DNA of 64,000 nucleotides from Aspidiotus rigidus (lineage: Eukaryota; Arthropoda; Insecta; Hemiptera; Diaspididae): positions 310,001-374,000 of the forward strand of contig JAVHKY010000058.1 in the NCBI GenBank assembly GCA_035079385.1, given 5' to 3'. The position numbers and the translations under genes are program-made. Under the pieces are notes generated by a model that worked only from the letters and a program-made list of their open reading frames with translations, made no database searches and was not told where the DNA came from. This document shows, piece by piece, positions 1 through 11,079 of the stretch (positions are counted from its first letter, which is position 1; each line of letters opens with the position of its first letter).

Positions 1-1525
1 GTTCAACATTCCTTATGGAATATGTGGTTTGGCATTGTAATGGACTATGTGGTTCAGCATTGCTAATGGAATATGTGGTTTAGCATGCTTATGGGATATT
101 TGGTTCAGTATTGCTTATGGAATATTTGGATAAGCATTGCTTATGGAATATTTGGTTCAGCATTGCTTATGGAATGTATGGTACAGCATTGCTTATGGAA
201 TGTATGGTTCAGCATTGCTTATGGAATATGTGGTTTAGCATGCTTATGGAATATTTGGTTCAGTATTGCTTATGGAATATTTGGATAAGCATTGCTTATG
301 GAATATTTGGTTCAGCATTGCTTATGGAATGTATGGTACAGCATTGTTTATGGAATATATGGTTCAGCATTGTAATGGAATATGTGTTTCAGCGTTGCTT
401 ATGGAATATTTGGTTCAGCATTACTTATGGAATATTTGGTTCAACATTGCTTATGGAATATGTGGTTTGGCATTGTAATGGAATATTTGGTTCAGCATTG
501 CTTATGGAATTTTGCATATGGAATATTTGGCTCAGCATTGCTTACGGAATGTATGGTACAGCATTGTTTATGGAATGTGTGGTTCAGCATTGCTTATGGA
601 ATATTTGGTTCAGCATTACTTATGGAATATTTGGTTCAGCATTGCTTATGGAATATTTGGATAAGCATTGCTTATGGAATATGTGGTTCACCATTGCTTA
701 GGGAATATGTGGTTCAGCATTGCTTATGGAATATTTGGGTCAGCATTGCTTATGGAATATATGGTACAGCATTGTGGAATGTATGGTTCAGCATTGCTTA
801 TGGAATATGTGGTTTAGCGTGCTTATGGAATATTTGGTTCAGCATTACTTATGGAATATTTGGTTCAGCATTGCTTATGGAATATTTGGATAAGCATTGC
901 TTATGGAATATGTGGTTCACCATTGCTTAGGGAATATGTGGTTCAGCATTGCTTATGGAATATTTGGGTCAGCATTGCTTATGGAATATATGGTACAGCA
1001 TTGTGGAATGTATGGTTCAGCATTGCTTATGGAATATGTGGTTTAGCGTGCTTATGGAATATTTGGTTCAGTATTGCTTATGGAATATTTGTTTCAGCAT
1101 TGCTTATGGAATATATGGTACAGCAATGTTTATGGAATGTATGGTCCAGCATTGCTTATGGAATATGTGGTTTAGCATGCTTATGGAATATTTGGTTCAG
1201 TATTGCTTATGGAATATTTGGTTCATCATTGCTTATAGAATATGTGGTTCGGCATTGTAATGGACTATGTGGTTCAGAATTGCTTATGGAATATTTGGAT
1301 CAGCATTGCTTATGGAATATATGGTTCAGCATTGCTTATGGAATATTTGGTTCAGCATTGCTTATGGAATATATGGTTCAGCATTGCTTATGGAATATAT
1401 GGTTCAGCATTGCGTATGGAATAATGTGGTTCAAAATTGCTTATGGAATATGCATTTCAGCATTGTTTATCAAATATGTGGTTCAGCATTGCTTATGGAA
1501 TATGTGGTTCAGCATTGCTTACAGA
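1..1525. repeat. 26-bp minisatellite, about 58 units
   Basis: A tandem array with consensus unit TTCAGCATTGCTTATGGAAT followed by ATTTGG (26 bp), starting before the window. Variants alternate ATTTGG, ATGTGG, GTATGG and ATATGG at the unit end. Because 26 is not a multiple of three and stop codons are rare in the unit, several frames stay open for 60-263 codons. These repetitive frames (LMEYLVQHCLWNIWFSIAYG-like) are by-products of the repeat, not genes. Units decay after about 1500. Confidence 0.97.
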
Positions 1526-2018
1526 ATAAGGTTCAGCAAAAATCTGGACATTTGGATTTTTCGCACTTCTGAGAAAATACCATTTTTACAGATCGTTTTG
1601 TTTGGACATTATGTTTATCTGGTACACCCTTCATTGCTATGATGATCATTGATAGTAGAATAAACTTTGACAAAACTAACGTACATCATACAACGGCGGT
1701 AGAGCGTGTGCTACAAAACCATTCTACTTTCTGTAATTTTGCGATGAATGGCCCATACAAACTCTTTACATTCTATCTTAGCATTTGTGCTTTTTGGCTA
1801 GTCTTCTAGCTGAAATAACGAACGACAGCTATATTGGGAACATAGGGAAATCTAAATAAGTGGACTTCTATTTGACTCTGCCACAGGGTCTCAACAGGTA
1901 CCTTGGTACCAGAAGAAGGAGGCTCATCTAAAAAGACAAGTCCTACTAAGCTAAGTTCGTTGAGTAGACCAAAATTATACTATACAATCTAAAAAAGTAT
2001 AATAAACTAAATACTAAC
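1526..2018. other. non-coding stretch, probable Dpr intron
   Basis: AT-rich sequence between the minisatellite and the last recognised Dpr exon. It starts at the minus-strand splice donor of that exon, so it is probably intron. I looked for the usual next Dpr exon (after VHxLxG) and did not recognise it. Confidence 0.5.
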
Positions 2019-2303
2019 CATCTAGTATATGAACTAGAATACTAGCCGGCCTCGTATTCGATGGAACGCAGGTATAATTCCCAGAATGAGAATGATTGAT
2101 AGTTGATATCGTTAGATTACTTCCGGTCCTATTTTTGGACGTATTTATACCGCGAAATTGATCGAAGCTAATCATCGTGTCTTCGTGGTACCAGAACACG
2201 AAACTCGGCTCCTCAGTCGAGAGATGAAACTGACACGTTAAATGCATTTGGCTACCGTTTTTTATGTGCAGCTCCGGAGAACCGTTTATCTCCGCAAAAG
2301 CAT
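2019..2303 (-). CDS. dpr-like: Dpr-family protein, exon for Ig domain 2
   Basis: Exon of a Dpr (defective proboscis extension response) cell-surface protein. This arthropod family of two-Ig proteins binds DIP partners during synapse matching. The exon starts after acceptor TTCATTTTGCAG and ends at donor G|GTTAGT; it is 285 bp and in phase 1 at both ends. With the preceding exon it gives DAFAEINGSPELHI near the start, the first cysteine in LTC (about residue 24), VFWYH with the core Trp (38), the second cysteine in SGNYTC (79), and a VHILDG end, a typical Dpr Ig2 boundary. Six N-glycosylation sequons (16, 54, 58, 63, 70, 76) fit an extracellular domain. No stop interrupts it. Which numbered Dpr paralogue it is cannot be told. 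Confidence 0.9.
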
Positions 2304-2379
2304 CTGCAAAATGAACACTCACGATATGAGATAAGCCGTACCTATGCTTTTGATGACAGTGTTTCAAAGATTTACTCAC
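2304..2379 (-). other. 76-bp Dpr intron
   Basis: Short intron between the exon ending at 2380 and the one starting at 2303. Donor GTTG|GTGAGTAAA and acceptor ATTTTGCAG, phase 1. Splicing rebuilds LNVV-DAFAEI, the usual Ig1-Ig2 linker of Dpr proteins. Confidence 0.85.
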
Positions 2380-2488
2380 CAACCACATTTAACCGTAAAT
2401 GAATGTACGTTGGGGGATACGTGGAAACTTGACATTCATACATGCCAGCGTCACCATGTTGCACGAATTTAATAATCAATCTATAATG
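2380..2488 (-). CDS. dpr-like: Dpr-family protein, exon for end of Ig domain 1
   Basis: 109-bp exon following a strong polypyrimidine acceptor (TTTCTTTTCTTTCCCGCAG) and ending at donor GTTG|GTGAGT. It enters in phase 0, matching the exon at 5267-5374, and leaves in phase 1, matching 2019-2303. The peptide runs HYRLIIKFVQHGDAGMYECQ then VSTYPPTYIHLRLNVV. DAGMYECQVST-PP is the hallmark of the second half of Dpr Ig1, with the second Ig cysteine in YECQ. It is too short to stand out as an open frame and was found by looking for this motif on the minus strand. The usual DWTLxIKY lead-in is diverged to HYRLIIKF. Confidence 0.9.
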
Positions 2489-4046
2489 CTGCGGGAAAGA
2501 AAAGAAAAAATTTTAGAAAACAGAACGAGGAATAGTGCGACGACTAATGAATACACAAGAATACGTAAATTCTTTGAGGCAATAGAGTAATAATTGTGTA
2601 TTATGTGAAGAAACAGCTGATACACATTCTGGTAAGATATTGTGATCATAAATTTTGCTGAACACGAAGTATTATTTAATTAAATATTTCCAGGGATTTC
2701 CAATTTCTTTTAATGATTTAATTTCGCACATTCGCGCGAAACCAACGATTGAGACTAACAGAAAATTCACAAAGATAATTGTGGGTTGACCAGTATGTAT
2801 GAAATTACTTGATTTATTTCTAAAGCCACCTTAATTCAAATTAAAACGGGAAAAACTTTTGTTTCGATCTATCTCTCTAAGAAGAGGTGCGTCATAAAAG
2901 TGAGAACTTGCAAGCAATCCACAATCTGCACAAGTCCCCTCAACAATAACCAAGCCCTGATCAATCTAAAACCGACACTCCAGTCCATATTCTCTATCTT
3001 GTAATAGTAAAAATGAGGCACGTCTTACATCTTAATTAGTGAATAGTATTTTAGAGGAAAAAAATTCAAGTACAATATCAATACAATCTTCGATACAGTT
3101 TCATATTCCCTCAAATTTCAGCGATAGTCTTTAATTTAGAAAATGACGCGGATACGTATTGGAAGAGACGATACGAATGGATTTTTCTCGTCGTCATTAT
3201 CATAAATAAAAATCGTCGTCATTTCATCATCATTCATTCCATATCGACAGATTATCATATCTGCCTATCTTTCTTCCTTTTCGAACATTCTCGAGCGACG
3301 ACAAAATAATATTGTAATTTCCATGAAAAATATAGCGTGTAAAAGAATAATAAAGAAATGGAGGTAAAAAAAAAGAGCTCCCTTACAGCACTTGTAAATT
3401 ACCAACAACGTTTAGAGCAATATTATAAATACGATGTTAATGCGAAGAGGGGGAAAAAAAAATTGAAAAGAATTTATTTCGAATTGCATTTTATAATACT
3501 GTGTATAGATATAAGGGAATAAATTCAGACTAACGTCTACGTAAGTATGAGTGAAACGGAAGAGAGAAAAGATGAAAAAAAAAGAACCTTTGGGGGGTAA
3601 TTTACAGTTTTGTAATGAATACGTAAGTAATGTTGCCGTAAGAAATATTTCGTGCTTGATTTACAATATTATATACGTGATGTAAAAATGCGCACAAGGA
3701 TTTCCCATCTAATAAGAATACATTTTGTCCTTATTTTGGGTTACTGGGAGTGAGTAGCTCACGAGATATTCAGGTTCTGTTGAACGATCCTCGAACTCCG
3801 TGGACGGATAATTGGTGAACTTTCTACTGTAAAATGTAAAGATCAGGTTTCATGTGTCTGTATTATACCTAAAGCACTCCTTCGCTGTCGATTTTTTCCC
3901 AAGATACTTCGTTCCTCCCTCCCCCCATCAGGATTGCTTGATTAGTTGGAGCTCCTTCAATCACGCACCTTAAATACAGAAATTTTTCCTAAGTCCCAAC
4001 GTTATGGTCGTACGAACGATACGGATCTCTACTCTCCGCTGTGTTA

Positions 4047-4530
4047 ACAGGGAACCTGTTCTATCATGGGGTTTTTTGGAAAACACGTCTGCCGTCCGGC
4101 CGGCCGGTAAAGCTCAGAAGTAAAAAACTTCTATAAGTCCCCTCCTATCATCTATATAGCTTGGTGGTCGGTGTATATAGACTAAAATTGATTTGGCCCC
4201 TTCAATGAGCCAGATATGCAACGCTTCGAACACCATAAGACTCAGAACGCCCTTCCAAGATATTCTATTCAAAGTCCCCCTTGTATCATATAATTAGAGC
4301 TCGGAGGTCGGTGTATATTATAGCCTGAAAAATAGCCCCTTCAAGTAACTAGATAAGCAATGCTTCGTACACCAATAGGCTTGGTCCCTTCAATGAGCCA
4401 GATATGCACCGCTTTAAACACCATAAGACTCAGAACATCCTTCTAAGGTATTTTAAGTACCCCTCGTATAACACGGGGCTATAAAACAGAGGTTAATTCT
4501 GTTAAAGAACCCGTGAGTATTTTAGGTCAA
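4047..4530. repeat. short inverted-repeat element, GGGAACCTG family, old copy
   Basis: Begins AACAGGGAACCTGTTCTAT and ends near ATAAAACAGAGGTTAA followed by GTTAAAGAACCCGTGA. The best copy of this family is at 22006-22397, with related pieces near 20275, 27590, 29390, 55490 and 58716. The interior carries degenerate units reading CAAGTCCCCCTCCTATCAT or similar. No ORF; it would be non-autonomous. The class is not identified. Confidence 0.6.
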
Positions 4531-4985
4531 GTCCACTTCAACGATCGAAATTTCAACAAGGAATTTTTTTATCGGCGGGAGGTGTTTGTAAAAAATGCTC
4601 GCCGTCCGGTAAATTTCAGAGCTCGAAAATTTTCCAAGTCCCCCTCCTATCGTACATCGCTTTGGAAAATGGGGCCTGTGACATCACAGGTTAACCTTGT
4701 GACGTCACAATCTGATTTTCCAAGTTTCCTCTTACCATATAAGGCTTGGAAGCAGGACCTGTGACGTCACACTTTGATGATGTCTTGGTCAGCCTAGTGA
4801 CGTTAAAATCTGATGAAGACATGGATCAGTTTTTTTTCTAAGTCTCCATCCTATCATATATAGCTTATTGGGAGCCGCCTGTGACGTCACATTTAAAGGA
4901 TGTCACAGGTCAGCCTGGTGACGACATAACCACCTCTAACTCCGTTATTATCAAATTCCCGGGGTCATAGTCAACTAGCTCGGCG
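4531..4985. repeat. diverged tandem units of the same element family
   Basis: Repeats of TTTTCCAAGTCCCCCTCCTA-type units alternate with CCTGTGACGTCACA. Exact TGACGTCA palindromes are at 4700-4707, 4762-4769 and 4882-4889. It reads as a second, decayed element abutting the 4047 copy. Confidence 0.55.
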
Positions 4986-5266
4986 TATTTACTTCCAGGA
5001 TTTGCCTTCATCACAAAGGCCGTATCATATCCTCCTCACTTGTGTTGTAGCCAAGCTATGTTTAGGATAAATTATCTGTAGGATATATTGAAATTTCTTC
5101 GGGTCACAAAATCGTGGCGGAACATACGTCTTTACCTCTCAATACAACCAGAAATATAGGGTAGATTCTGTCCCAACTCCAGCCTTCTTATCATAGTCAT
5201 CTGTATCCTGGCTTACAAAATCATAGTATAATAATATTAGGCTAATCTATATAATTCTTCATTTAC

Positions 5267-5374
5267 CTGCACATTTGATGACTTCACTAGCTCTGATACA
5301 AAACGATTACTGGCTGTGTAACGTGTCGAACCCACTGTCAGCAGCGTGTAATCTTTCAAGCGTTTCCATAAAAC
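5267..5374 (-). CDS. dpr-like: Dpr-family protein, exon for middle of Ig domain 1
   Basis: 108-bp exon from acceptor AAAATTTTACAG to donor TGTGCAG|GTAAAT, 36 codons, phase 0 at its 3' end. The peptide begins VLWKRLKDYTLLTVGSTRYT and continues ASNRFVSELVKSSNVQ. It aligns by eye with the Dpr signature VSWIRxRDxHxLTVGxxTYT-xxxRF, with the Ig-core Trp at residue 3. The exon break just before V-x-W is where Dpr genes are usually split. The next exon upstream, which should hold the first cysteine of Ig1, was not found and may lie far away on the higher-coordinate side, possibly outside the window. Confidence 0.85.
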
Positions 5375-6130
5375 CTGTAAAATTTTAGAAAAAGTAATTA
5401 TCGTTATATCCGATATTATATGAGTAGGACTACATTTCATGTATAAATAAAACCCAAGTACAACAACTGAATTTGGTGATTAGACATAAATTTATCTAAA
5501 AGTAAGCTAAATTCTGCTACTGGTCGGAAAATGAAGTGGAAGTCCCCTATTGGTCGCGACAGTGTTACCTTTCGATAACATCATAACAACGCTGAAATGA
5601 TTAGACTTCGCTGATAACATCATTCGCAACCAGACTCACAAGTAAAGCTTAGACCATTTCCTATTAATGGTCAGAGACTTACAGAGAGGAGCAAAGCGAA
5701 TTATTACTTCAAGACGCACGTCAGTTGCTCGCATTATATAACAGTTTGTTCCAACTACACAAACAAGTCATTCGTTTGTTGACAGTACGGAAGGGTGTGC
5801 TCAGGTGCGTTCACACTGAAACGTCGCTGTGCTACGTCAACTTCACCAACTGGCCACACGTGCGTTGAGTGTTCAATGTGAAGCAACCTTTTTTCCCCTA
5901 TGGAATTCGTGTAGGTAGTAGTGTTGAGAACTACTGATAGGACTTCGACATTATCGATTGTTTCCAGAAAAAACTATCGGGACTGACAATAGCTTTGTTT
6001 TGAAAAAAAAAAAAACGGCAATAGTATCGCCAATAGTTTGAGGAACTATCCATGGTTTGAAAATTTTTTCTTCTCTTACCAAAATCAGGGCCGGATTTAG
6101 GATTTTCAGTAAGGGGGTCCCAAGTTATGT
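5375..6130. other. non-coding, two diverged dispersed repeats
   Basis: Holds AAGCTAAATTCTGCTACTGG and following sequence (5503-5590), repeated more weakly at 9478-9620. A second block, with AAAAACTATCGGGACTGACA (5925-6060), is repeated at 8400-8520. No coding signal seen. Confidence 0.5.
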
Positions 6131-6270
6131 GGAGCCCCCTCAACATTTCTCCAAATCAAAATTTTGCCCCCCTCTCTCCTCTCTTATCGATTTTTGCCCA
6201 CTTTAAAATTGGAAAGAAAGTAGTTGAAAAAAGAAGCAGATAATTCTATTTGTGCAAGGTACCAAGTTAT
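6131..6270. repeat. left copy of direct repeat flanking PLE copy 1
   Basis: About 140 bp starting GGAGCCCCCTCAACATTTCT and ending GTACCAAGTTAT. It recurs at 7589-7727 with small differences. It stops exactly where the element's conserved 3' end begins, as expected of a long target-site duplication. Confidence 0.8.
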
Positions 6271-7588
6271 TGAATCGATTCGTTCCTGCAAGTTACGGCC
6301 CGACATATTGAGAACGACAATTACCACAATGAGTAAGTGAACGACAACGGACAAATACTACAAAGAGTAAATGTGGGAAGAGAATTTGCAAAAAACCGCA
6401 GAAATAAAACAACAAGATACCGCAAGCACTTTCGGCTAAGAAGCCATCAACGGGCGGAGAATAAAAAGCGACTGACAGAGGAACAGTCGACGACAGAAAA
6501 CAACGGTGAGGTCATGATTGAACTAACGACTCCTCGCGATGTGAGTCATACTCGTAAATTAGTTCAACCAATCCCTCGTCCGGAATATACCTGTTAAGTA
6601 CGGTTACGTTATCGCTGTTCAGGTGGTGAATGATTTCGATATTTTCTAACGCCATTCTTTTTAAATACGATCTTTCTCCATGGAGGAGGGTCTCTGACCC
6701 CTCTCTGAAACTGTGGCCACAGGTGATCAAATGGTCCGCGAAGGCCGATTTCCCCAATTTGCCCTTTTTCCAGGCTTTTAAGTGCTCAGCCACTCTTATT
6801 TGGAGCTGGCGACCGGTCTCACCTATGTAAATTCCGTCATAGTCGTTGCACCTTATACTATAAATCCCATTCCTCTGTAATGGTGGTGTAGGGTCTTTCA
6901 ATCTAACGAACAGGCCTTTTAATGTGGTAGAATTATAGAAAACTGGCCGGAACCCAAAGGGCCAAAGGACGCGACTCAATTTCGACGAAAACTGACCCAG
7001 GAAGGGGAGCTTAATCCACCGCTTTCTGCCTTCACGACTCCCCTTCCGAAAAAACTCACCAAGGAGTTCTTGGGGACCTGTCCACGCATATAGCACGTCA
7101 TCTACATATCTGTACCAATAGTGAACATGATTTAAGAAAGACTGGCCCGAGGAAAAGAGGTCAGCCTCGAATCTCGACATAAAGACCTCCGAAACGAAGG
7201 AACCCAACGGGGCTCCAACGGGAATGCCCACTTCCTCCGGGAATTCAAAATATTTATCGTTAAATTTACAAAAGTTAGGAGACAAGCAAACGGTAGGGAG
7301 GTCAAAGAACTCCTGTAGCTCTTCATGAGGAGTATTAAATTTAACAAGAAGGTCGCCTAAATATTGGAAAGTGGCCGCTTTTGGGATGTTTGGAAACAGA
7401 CCGACCACATCGAAGGAGCATAAAATAGTACCTGGAGGGAGCATTTCGTCTTTGAGCCTATTGGCCAAGGAGACTGAATTTTTGACGGAGTAAGGAGACT
7501 CGTATTCGATATGAAACTTAAACCAGCGGTCCAGGTATTTCGCGAGCGAGTAGGCGGGGGAGGAGACGTAGGATACAACAGGTCGCAT
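6271..7588 (-). mobile_element. Penelope-like element copy 1, truncated and deleted
   Basis: PLE fragment on the minus strand. Its 3' end (GAATCGATTCG in + orientation, then GTTACGGCCCGACA) aligns with the ends of two other copies at 36291 and 40339. The 5' side is cut inside the reverse transcriptase gene at the MRPVVSYVSS motif. Direct repeats of 139 bp flank it. Confidence 0.9.
6512..7588 (-). pseudogene. PLE reverse transcriptase and GIY-YIG endonuclease, defective
   Basis: Protein of a Penelope-like retroelement, which pairs a telomerase-related reverse transcriptase with a GIY-YIG endonuclease. Visible in order: MRPVVSYVSSPAY; RT motif A (CSFDVVGLFPNIP); motif B region (EVGIPVGAPLGS); catalytic YVDD in YRYVDDVLYAW; then the endonuclease GIYSIRC...YIGETGRQLQIRVAEH and a late ENIEIIHHLNSDN. 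Compared with the copies at 36.5 and 40.5 kb, about 120 residues are missing between LLGEFF and RKRWIKLPFLG, an in-frame deletion that removes the RT thumb and linker. The frame stays open to its stop at 6512. The RT N-terminus is absent, so it is not expected to work. Confidence 0.9.
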
Positions 7589-7800
7589 GGAGGCCCCCTC
7601 AACATTTCTCCAAATCAAAATTTCGACCCCCCTCTTCTCTTATCAATTTTTGTCCACTTTAAAATTGGAAAGAAAGTAGTTGAAAGAAAGAAGTACATAA
7701 TTTTATTTGTGCAAGGTCCCAAGTTATGTGTATTCAATGAAATTTTGAGATGAGAGGAAAAATGTGGAGGCCCCCCTAAATGTGAAGGCCCGGGTCCCCC
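7589..7800. repeat. right copy of PLE-flanking repeat, plus tail
   Basis: 7589-7727 repeats 6131-6270. The sequence continues past AAGTTAT into GTGTATTCAATG and GGCCCGGGTCCCCCCC, where the left copy instead meets the PLE. The whole block resembles a dispersed element of unknown type. Confidence 0.75.
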
Positions 7801-10800
7801 CCTCTAAATCCAACTCTGATCAAAATCACAAGATTAGTGCAAACTGAAAAGTGAAAATTGAAAATGTGCGCCAGTTCAATAAATTGAGGTCAAACAGGTG
7901 GTATCAGTTGTCCATTTTATGATCTTTTTCAGTCGCGTCCATCATCTGGTAGCACTGAGATCAAGAATGGCAAACAAGAAATTTTTTGATTTCATTTTGT
8001 TTTTATCACCTTTTTTAATTTTTTGTTTCCTCCAAATTTTGTTATTTGGAAAATTTTTTGTTTGTTTGTGTTTTGGTTTTTGAATGGGAATTTGTTTGAA
8101 GAACATGTTTTTTTCAAGTAAAAACATGTTTTTTCGGTAAAATTGCTTTTGTTTATATAAAGTTTCATTTTGCACAGATTTTTCGTTTTTGTTTTCGTTT
8201 TGTAAATTTCAAATGCTAAAGTTCATTTTTATATTGTTTATGGTTGCTAAAATATGATTTGTTTTGTTGTTTTGTTTGCCATGCCTGACTGAAATACATT
8301 CCTTGTGGCTTCCCAAAAAAAAATAACGATCAGCAAAAATATGGATCCTACATGTAGCATTGTTACTCTTCTCTTGATCAACATTTCCCATCCAAACTAT
8401 CGATAGTATTGATGGTTTAAAGAAAAACTATCGGGACTAACAATAGTCTCGATAGTACCTTGGAAAAAATTTTGGGACCATGGATAGCATGAACGTATCG
8501 ACTATCACCCATCACTATTGTGTACCCCAGTTGGAACAGACCTACCTCGCTACTCGAGGTAAAAAGAGGGTCGGCTATACTTGTTTTCGTGTATCTTCTG
8601 TTTTGTGACATAGAGCAGAGAAGTATTTGAAACAGAGGAAAAGATAGTTGAACTCGACGTTCATATAAAGGATTAATCAAGTATTACTGTGACAAGTATC
8701 GATTGCGGTGTTGAGAGACGTAAATTAAACTAGAAGATAGACTATAATCAGGAAACGGGTTTATTTTACATAGGCACGTAACAGGAACAAACGATCAAAT
8801 GATAACAACCGACAAATAATTTAATTTGAACCACTAAACACAAGATTTTGAATAAAGTCCGAAAGGGGTGAGAAATTTTAAAAATATCGCAAACAAAATT
8901 TTAAAGGAGTCTAATTAACAAAACAAAATAAAATGAATTTAAAAAGTCATTAAACCAAAGGGGAAAAAATTTGAGGTCAAAAATAAGGAAAAAAATACAG
9001 AAAATAATATCAAAGAAAATTTGTTAAAATGAATGTAATCACAATTCGGCAAGTTATCGAATGATAGAAGGATGAGTCGCGACCGGTTTCGTAAGTGCTA
9101 GACTTACATCGACGGGCGGAATAAAACTGATATATAGACGCCTGAAAAATATACAGCACAAAGTATTTAATTTCTTTGCCAAAGGTATCATTTTTTGAGT
9201 TTTCAATCAATAGATCTATTGCTCCATAACAAAGAGAATTAAATCAAGTAGCTATATTCATATTTCAACAGATTTAAGCACAACCAAGTTTAAATTGAAT
9301 TCTGGATCATAAATCATTGATGATCCATATAATATTTTCTGATCTTTTAATACCCGTTTCTTGATCCGTGATCATTCAAACGATTTCCCCACAATGGAAA
9401 GCAAATTGCAAATCACAAATCACCGATCAAATTATCAGTTGGCTAGCAAGCCACGCGCCGACTCTAAAAAATTTAATGGCTAGGTAAATTCTGCTAATGA
9501 TTGAAAAATGAACAGAGATTGGTTTGAAAACAAGCTAAATGTCGTTATTGATCTAAAAAGAAAGTGAAAATGCGCTATTGGTTGTAACAATGTTGCCTTT
9601 GGATTACATACAGGTTGCCTATCAAAGGCTAGAGACTTAATCACTTGGTGGGTTTGTTGTTGATTTTTATTTCTCATGTAAGTAGGAGGACCTAGAAACG
9701 GGCGCACGTCATACCAGTACAAATTTTAGCCGAGTAGAATTCTGAGAAATTACGGAGTTTCCAACATTTTTCATGAAATCATTTTACAGATGGTAGGGAG
9801 TGAAATTTCTTCAGAATCATGAGGCAAAAGTAGTTTGCTAGTTATAAACAATACCACCATAAAAAACGTTATCAATAGTCTATTATATTTTTCCACGAAA
9901 ATCAAAAATAATTGTTAATAAACATGTTCTCATTTCATGCATAGAATCAGTTTATTAACTATACATATCCTATTCGATAATGGATTATATAAAGTGGGCA
10001 TGTAGTCATGTGAAATCTATCAACTTCTACCCGCCATTTATGTATGACTTCTAAAACAGGATGTACTTTATAGTATTACAAGCGAAAATCATTTGTTCTA
10101 ACTAACTTGAAGTACAAATAAAATTATTATTCTTTGTATTTCTAATCGTGGTAGAATCTGAAAGTATAAATTCATCATACGCCATTAATGTCCACTGTAA
10201 TTAGAATTGTTTTTTGTCATTGGCTTGGAGGATAGATTTTATTTCTTTAGTCGAATAATAAGCGACTTAATATTCGTTCCAATAAAATATCGTAACAATA
10301 TTGTAGATACAGAATAATATATAGGAATGCCAAATTTCAATTTCGTATCGCGCTTCCTTCCTGTTTAATTGTGTGCTTCGAGTTTTTAATTAATTTTCGA
10401 AAATAATATCTTCTCTTAGCAGCAATACATTTTAAAAGCGTAAGCGTAGCAAGATTATAAATTAAACTTAATTAGTTTGGTTTTTTTCTTTGAGTCTTTT
10501 TTTTTTTCTTTTTTTTTAAAGGAAGACTTTATTTGATTGGTGACGGTTACGAAGGTTCAGAAAATATTTCAAAAATAGGGTGAGCTGTCGTTGTGTGATC
10601 CGTGATTGATGGATGTTAATACGTGTATTCAATAATTAATTTTTCGTGCGAATTATGTACAAAAATTGATTCACAGTCTACAACTCGGGACTTTAATTTT
10701 TGATGAAGGAATGAGAAGTGAAATAACTACGTAAAATCAGATTATTGGAACTAAGTTGGGTTGATTTGCAATTACTTTCCTAATCATTATTATTTAAGCC

Positions 10801-11076
10801 GCTTAATTTGTAGACCTTCATCGATAAAACGAATAAAATAACACGTTCTGTTGAAAATTATCTTATCCCGATAATAAAAGCTCTAGCCGGGCAATAGGGG
10901 AAAACCCTCTTGGTCGCAAAATGTTCCAAATGTTCCTTGAACTGTAGAGCCATTTTTAGGCCTAAAATCCAAATGCTTTATCTCAGGCAGTAATGAAGAT
11001 GAAGCTTGAAGATATTTTAGACGATATGGCCGTGCACCCAAGGTATTCTGTAAAAGAAAATCATTCATATTTTCTC
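7801..11076. other. AT-rich stretch without a recognised gene
   Basis: Contains T-rich low-complexity sequence (7980-8250), the repeat of the 5925 block at 8400-8520 and of the 5503 block at 9478-9620. Short open frames here lack any family motif or repeat support. From 9730 to 11076 I see nothing recognisable. Confidence 0.5.
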
Positions 11077-11079
11077 CAG

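Larger units (their letters stand above)
2489..5266 (-). other. large Dpr intron (2.78 kb)
   Basis: Intron between donor CAG|GTAAAT below 5267 and the acceptor above 2488. Its first half (2489-3700) is AT-rich with no recognised feature. Its second half holds inverted-repeat element sequence (4047-4980). No further exon was recognised in it. Confidence 0.75.

Noticed and set aside
73..1642. Long frames such as the 263-codon one over the minisatellite
   Set aside because: They follow the 26-bp repeat through all three frames and consist of repeated LMEYLVQHCLWNIWFSIAYG-like peptides. Not genes.
2399..2590. 63-codon plus-strand frame
   Set aside because: It is antisense to the Dpr exon at 2380-2488 and its acceptor tract.
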